NCBI RefSeq assembly: GCF_965638725.1 | Contig: NC_134970.1 | Coordinates: 4,655,001-4,719,000, forward strand | Origin: Aptenodytes patagonicus | Lineage: Eukaryota; Chordata; Aves; Sphenisciformes; Spheniscidae | Length of the DNA stretch: 64,000 nt | Direction: 5' to 3' | In this document: piece after piece, positions 62,301 to 64,000 of the stretch | Position numbering within the stretch: the stretch's first letter is position 1 | Layout of the letters: every line of letters begins with the position of its first letter | Notes under the pieces: generated by a model | What the model was told of the DNA's origin: nothing | Databases searched by the model: none | The model's input: only the letters and a program-made list of their open reading frames with translations | Program-made: the position numbers and the translations under genes

Positions 62301-64000
62301 ACCAATGAGCTCTCCCAAGACAAAGGGGCCTAGTTCAAAATGAGGGTGAGAGACTGTTGTGTTTTAAAAAACCACACATCTAAAAAAGTCCTGTGTCCCA
62401 ATACATGCCACACATTCAAAGGGATCAAGTAAAAAGGTCATTATAATCCAAATCGATATTTTCATAAGACAACATCATTGAAATATTCTGCAAGCTGCCC
62501 CAAAGCCAGTAAAATGAGATCTGCTGAAAAACAACCTCTCTCTGAAAACCACTAATATTTGGGTGGAACAGCCCAAATGCTGTTTCCAAGATAAGAAATA
62601 CATTCCCCAGCACAAACCTTTTCCCCCGATGGCTGGATGGATGAAGGAAGATAAAATACCTGAGGAAGCAAAGATCCCAGCTGAGCAGGTTGCAGAAGAG
62701 AGATGTAATAGTTTGTATTTCTGCCATAAGGAGGTCAGAATTATTTTCCACGTTTCAGAACAAACGTGATATAGGGTAAGGCTAACTTACACCAAAAAGC
62801 CAAGACTGAGAACGGCAACTATACCTTCATTTTACAACACAACATGACCAAAAATGTTATTCAATTGCTCAGTTAGACTGAACATTTTCCAATACAACTG
62901 AATCCTACAAAATAAAGGGTACAGGTTGGTTTTTTTAAAGGACCACTTGGTAGCTCCTATGTCCTCGACACCTAAATTTTTGTTCATTAACTTCTTTGTT
63001 GCATAAAAACATTCATTTGAATATATACTAAAGAAGTATTTTAATCAAAACAGTCATAAAAAAATATACCAAAAATGACTTATCTATTTTATTTCTTTAA
63101 ATCAGGCCAAAACACAAAGGAAGGCTGACATTGCCATTTTACTCTTGCCAGGCAGCTGGGTTTAAGATGGCTACTGAGGCTCTTGGGATTTTGGGGGCAG
63201 ATTTTGGAGCCAAGTCTTGCAGTCTTTTTGGAAAAGCATTTGCAGGTACCATGTCACATTGGCCAAGTTCTGTTTTCCAGGATTTGAAAGACAATTATGT
63301 CATTTCAAAGCTGGGAAATGAGCAACACAAGCCTCTTTGGCAACGCACAAGGCAGCCCTGAAGTAGCTCTCACACACAATCAATGAAATAAGAGAAAGGT
63401 TAGAAAAATAAGCAAAGTTTGAAGTCTACAGCAGGGGCTCCTAAACAGTGCTAGATTGTAGCCCTCGTGGTAAGCAACCTTCAAAGCAGCATGCAATCAA
63501 ACAAACAAACAAACCAACCCCAAACAAATCTAGAGCAGCCTACCAACTTTCCCCAGAGGAGACAGGAAACATGCCGAGACATCTAAGGCTGCCTGGACCG
63601 CCACACGCGGAGCTAGGAGCTCCATGGGAAAGGGGAAAAGAGCTTGTCACCAGGATAAATCTGGGAGTCCCTGATACACAATGCTGACCTTAAAACAACC
63701 TAATTACATACAAATCTGTTGCATTCACATCAGGGTTTTGTTTTCTTCCTTCCCCCCCCCCCCCCCCCCGAAATAATGGTGCTCTGCAAAGCAAAAACTG
63801 GGCAACCAAAATAAGGCAGAAAATTAACTCCCAGTTAACAGAACAGAGATTGAGGGATTCCCAGGATCTTTCATGCTATGGTGGATTTAAACAACCACCA
63901 CCCCCACCCTCCTAAGTAAAACAAGAGTAGCTATGCTGTAAGGAACATGATTCCTAGACAGAGGCTCCATAAAAACATTACGGCAAAGACAAAAAGGGCT
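59377..64000 (-). other. NUDT3 intron 1 (partial)
   Basis: AT-rich sequence upstream of exon 2 running off the window edge. It holds the possible hAT remnant, an (AAC)n run at 61850-61871 and an 18-C run at 63752-63769. No exon seen. Confidence 0.7.
60733..60992. mobile_element. Possible hAT/Charlie-like DNA transposon remnant
   Basis: The left end CAGGGTTTCCCAGTTCTTTT and the complement of the right end, CAGCAGTTGCCAAAACGTTT, look like imperfect terminal inverted repeats. The right end also has the GGGGTCACAACAAACG arrangement common at hAT-family ends. It is about 260 bp, non-coding. I see no matching 8-bp target duplication (AAGATTTC against GTCTAACC), so the call is weak. Confidence 0.35.

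Noticed and set aside
63425-63480. A second possible hAT end (CAGCAGGGGCTCCTAAACAG)
   Set aside because: Only one end is seen, with no inverted partner or target duplication nearby.

Overview
The window looks like a piece of a bird genome, most probably a gene-dense microchromosome. This rests on intron-bearing vertebrate genes with very short introns, strong CpG islands, few interspersed repeats, and two CR1 LINE remnants with the avian-type CR1 3' tail. I recognised three protein genes from their translated exons: HMGA1 (+ strand), SMIM29, also known as C6orf1 (- strand), and NUDT3 (- strand, its first coding exon lying past the right edge). This order and orientation matches human 6p21.31, where GRM4 lies on the far side of HMGA1. 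Species is not resolved; comparisons with human proteins are from memory.

Layout. 1-24.5 kb: GC-rich, mostly non-coding sequence with simple repeats, one strong CpG island at about 3.0-4.05 kb (a possible untranslated first exon of a leftward gene) and several small AT-rich islands that may be conserved regulatory elements. 24.5-34.5 kb: HMGA1, with a CpG-island promoter, an untranslated 5' exon carrying a CAG/CCG repeat, four coding exons (three AT-hooks and an acidic tail) and a 3' UTR ending at a clear AATAAA. 34.7-37.0 kb: SMIM29 on the opposite strand, tail to tail with HMGA1, with four small coding exons and its own CpG island. 37.0-40.2 kb: polypurine DNA, a minisatellite and GC-rich intergenic sequence. 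40.2-64 kb: composition drops sharply to AT-rich, and this is the NUDT3 domain: a possibly very long 3' UTR, coding exons 5, 4, 3 and 2, and the start of a large intron 1.

The genes are not an operon and do not share a pathway. HMGA1 is a chromatin architectural factor, SMIM29 a small single-pass membrane protein of unclear function, and NUDT3 a diphosphoinositol polyphosphate phosphohydrolase. The most useful results are the exact exon structures, the tandem splice sites in HMGA1 and SMIM29 (one of which would replace the SMIM29 C-terminus), the apparent absence of the donor needed for a human-type HMGA1a isoform, and the repeat-rich promoter of SMIM29. I found no convincing undescribed system, no retroviral element, no tRNA or rRNA gene and no CRISPR array.
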